Assembly (NCBI RefSeq): GCF_001602375.1
Contig: NZ_BCNY01000014.1
Span: forward strand, 186,001-250,000
DNA length: 64,000 nucleotides
Source: Methanoculleus horonobensis
GTDB taxonomy: Archaea; Halobacteriota; Methanomicrobia; Methanomicrobiales; Methanoculleaceae
Direction: 5' to 3'
The translations under genes were made by a program, and so were the position numbers. The notes under the pieces were generated by a model, which saw only the letters and a list, made by a program, of their open reading frames with translations, ran no database searches and had not been told where the DNA came from. Each line of letters begins with the position of its first letter. The first letter of the stretch is position 1. Below, piece by piece: positions 63,379-64,000 of the stretch.

Positions 63379-64000
63379 TCACTCCTCCTCCGCGTGCTCC
63401 GAAAAGACCCGGTGCGGAACTCCGTGGGCGATGAGATCGACCGGGCAGTGGTATGCGGCTTCGAGCATATCCGGCGTGATCTCGTTCGTGTCGTGCGTGT
63501 AGAGGCGCCGGTTTAAGCAGGCGACCCGGGTCACGTGCTCCGGGATCACCCCGATGTCGTGGGTCACGAGGACGATCGCCATCCGTTCGCGGAGTCGGTC
63601 GAGGATACTGTAGAACTGCGCCGCCGTCGGGGCGTCCACGTAGACCGTCGGTTCGTCGAGGAGCAGCACCTTCGGGTCGCCGACGAGCGCCCGGGCAATG
63701 ATCGCGCGCTGCTGCTCTCCGCCGGAGAGATCCCGGATCTGCCGGTCGGCGAGATCGGCGATGCCCATCATCCTGAGCGCTTCCTCTGTCCGGGCATGGT
63801 CTTCAGCCCCGTAACGCCGCGGGATTCGGGTGATGTGGCCGAGGCGGCCGGAGAGGATCATCTCCCGCACGGTGATGGGATACTCGAAGTCGAACGTCCG
63901 GAACTGGGGGACGTAACCGAGTTCCTTCCTCGCCGCCGCCCCCGTGCCGCCGAGGATCCTGACCGTGCCGCGGGAGGGCTGGAGGAGGCCGAGGATCACC
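63379..64000 (-). CDS. znuC: Metal ABC transporter ATP-binding protein, 5' end outside window
   Basis: The 3' 206 codons are present; the Walker A motif and true start lie beyond the right edge. Visible are the Q-loop GYVPQFRTFDFEYPITV, the signature LSGGEQQRAIIARAL, Walker B VLLLDEPTVYVDAP and the H-loop VTHDIGVI. The C-terminus has ACLNRRLYTHDTNEITPDML, common in ZnuC-type ATPases. It forms the importer with the following permease gene. Confidence 0.88.
   Translation of the reverse strand, partial: VILGLLQPSRGTVRILGGTGAAARKELGYVPQFRTFDFEYPITVREMILSGRLGHITRIPRRYGAEDHARTEEALRMMGIADLADRQIRDLSGGEQQRAIIARALVGDPKVLLLDEPTVYVDAPTAAQFYSILDRLRERMAIVLVTHDIGVIPEHVTRVACLNRRLYTHDTNEITPDMLEAAYHCPVDLIAHGVPHRVFSEHAEEE

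Overview
The window is a gene-dense, GC-rich archaeal chromosome segment. The gene set points to a methanogen of the order Methanomicrobiales, and from memory it most resembles Methanoculleus; the genus is inference, not something the sequence proves. Archaeal markers are an archaeal-type ThrRS, geranylgeranylglyceryl-phosphate synthase (ether lipids), GatCAB beside a type IA topoisomerase, a family-B DNA polymerase, XPD/Rad3-like helicase, TATA-box promoters (several at the spacing expected for leaderless mRNAs), a PGF-CTERM surface protein, and tRNA genes without encoded CCA, including a tRNA-Gln with the archaeal A1-U72 pair.

Layout. 1-5440 (minus): a large partial alpha-helical-repeat protein of unknown function, then DUF5806, a MobB-MoaE fusion and glmM in one tight operon. 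5441-6663: a 1.2-kb non-coding gap in front of a XerA-type recombinase. 6664-14473 (plus): recombinase, sugar epimerase, TPR protein, mannose-1-P guanylyltransferase/isomerase, tRNA-Gln, DUF3795 protein, enolase, Na+/H+ antiporter. 14561-26535 (minus): ferritin-like protein, thrS, and a near-gapless operon asnB-like/gatC/gatA/gatB/topA/GGGP synthase/trmJ-like/dcd. 26536-30717: a worn region with gene remnants (a CobN-like 3' end, a membrane-protein tail), a PGF-CTERM beta-propeller protein, and a membrane protein/winged-helix pair. 30736-35737 (minus): purB, then corA-mscS-corA and a DUF5654 protein. 35901-41459 (plus): helicase-ogt, a ketopantoate-reductase-like gene, mobA and a secreted beta-propeller. 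41488-43132 (minus): pyrD-pyrK. 43338-46638 (plus): malate dehydrogenase overlapping polB. 46660-49020: two unrecognised proteins and a secreted bactofilin-like membrane protein. 49440-55061 (minus): Rsm22-like methyltransferase, iorAB, tRNA-Ile with a broken partial copy, and an NCS2 permease. 56147-64000: an ABC-2 exporter pair, a wHTH-PAS-GAF-PAS sensor-regulator, serS, two small unrecognised proteins and a ZnuBC-type metal transporter that runs off the end.

The most unusual structure is a family of intergenic mosaic repeats (about 15200-15610, 49166-49284, 55283-55870, 61345-61820, with single modules at 2712-2747, 27312-27325 and 29217-29230). They are strings of short perfect palindromes with 3-4 nt loops that mostly read GNA or GNNA closed by a C-G pair. 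Two alternating spacer words separate the palindromes. Three copies are bounded by the same pair of end sequences: TATCGCCAT at one end and a conserved 20-mer at the other. This looks like a defined non-autonomous element with fixed ends and a shuffled interior of DNA mini-hairpins. One module runs into the end of glmM and supplies its last codons.
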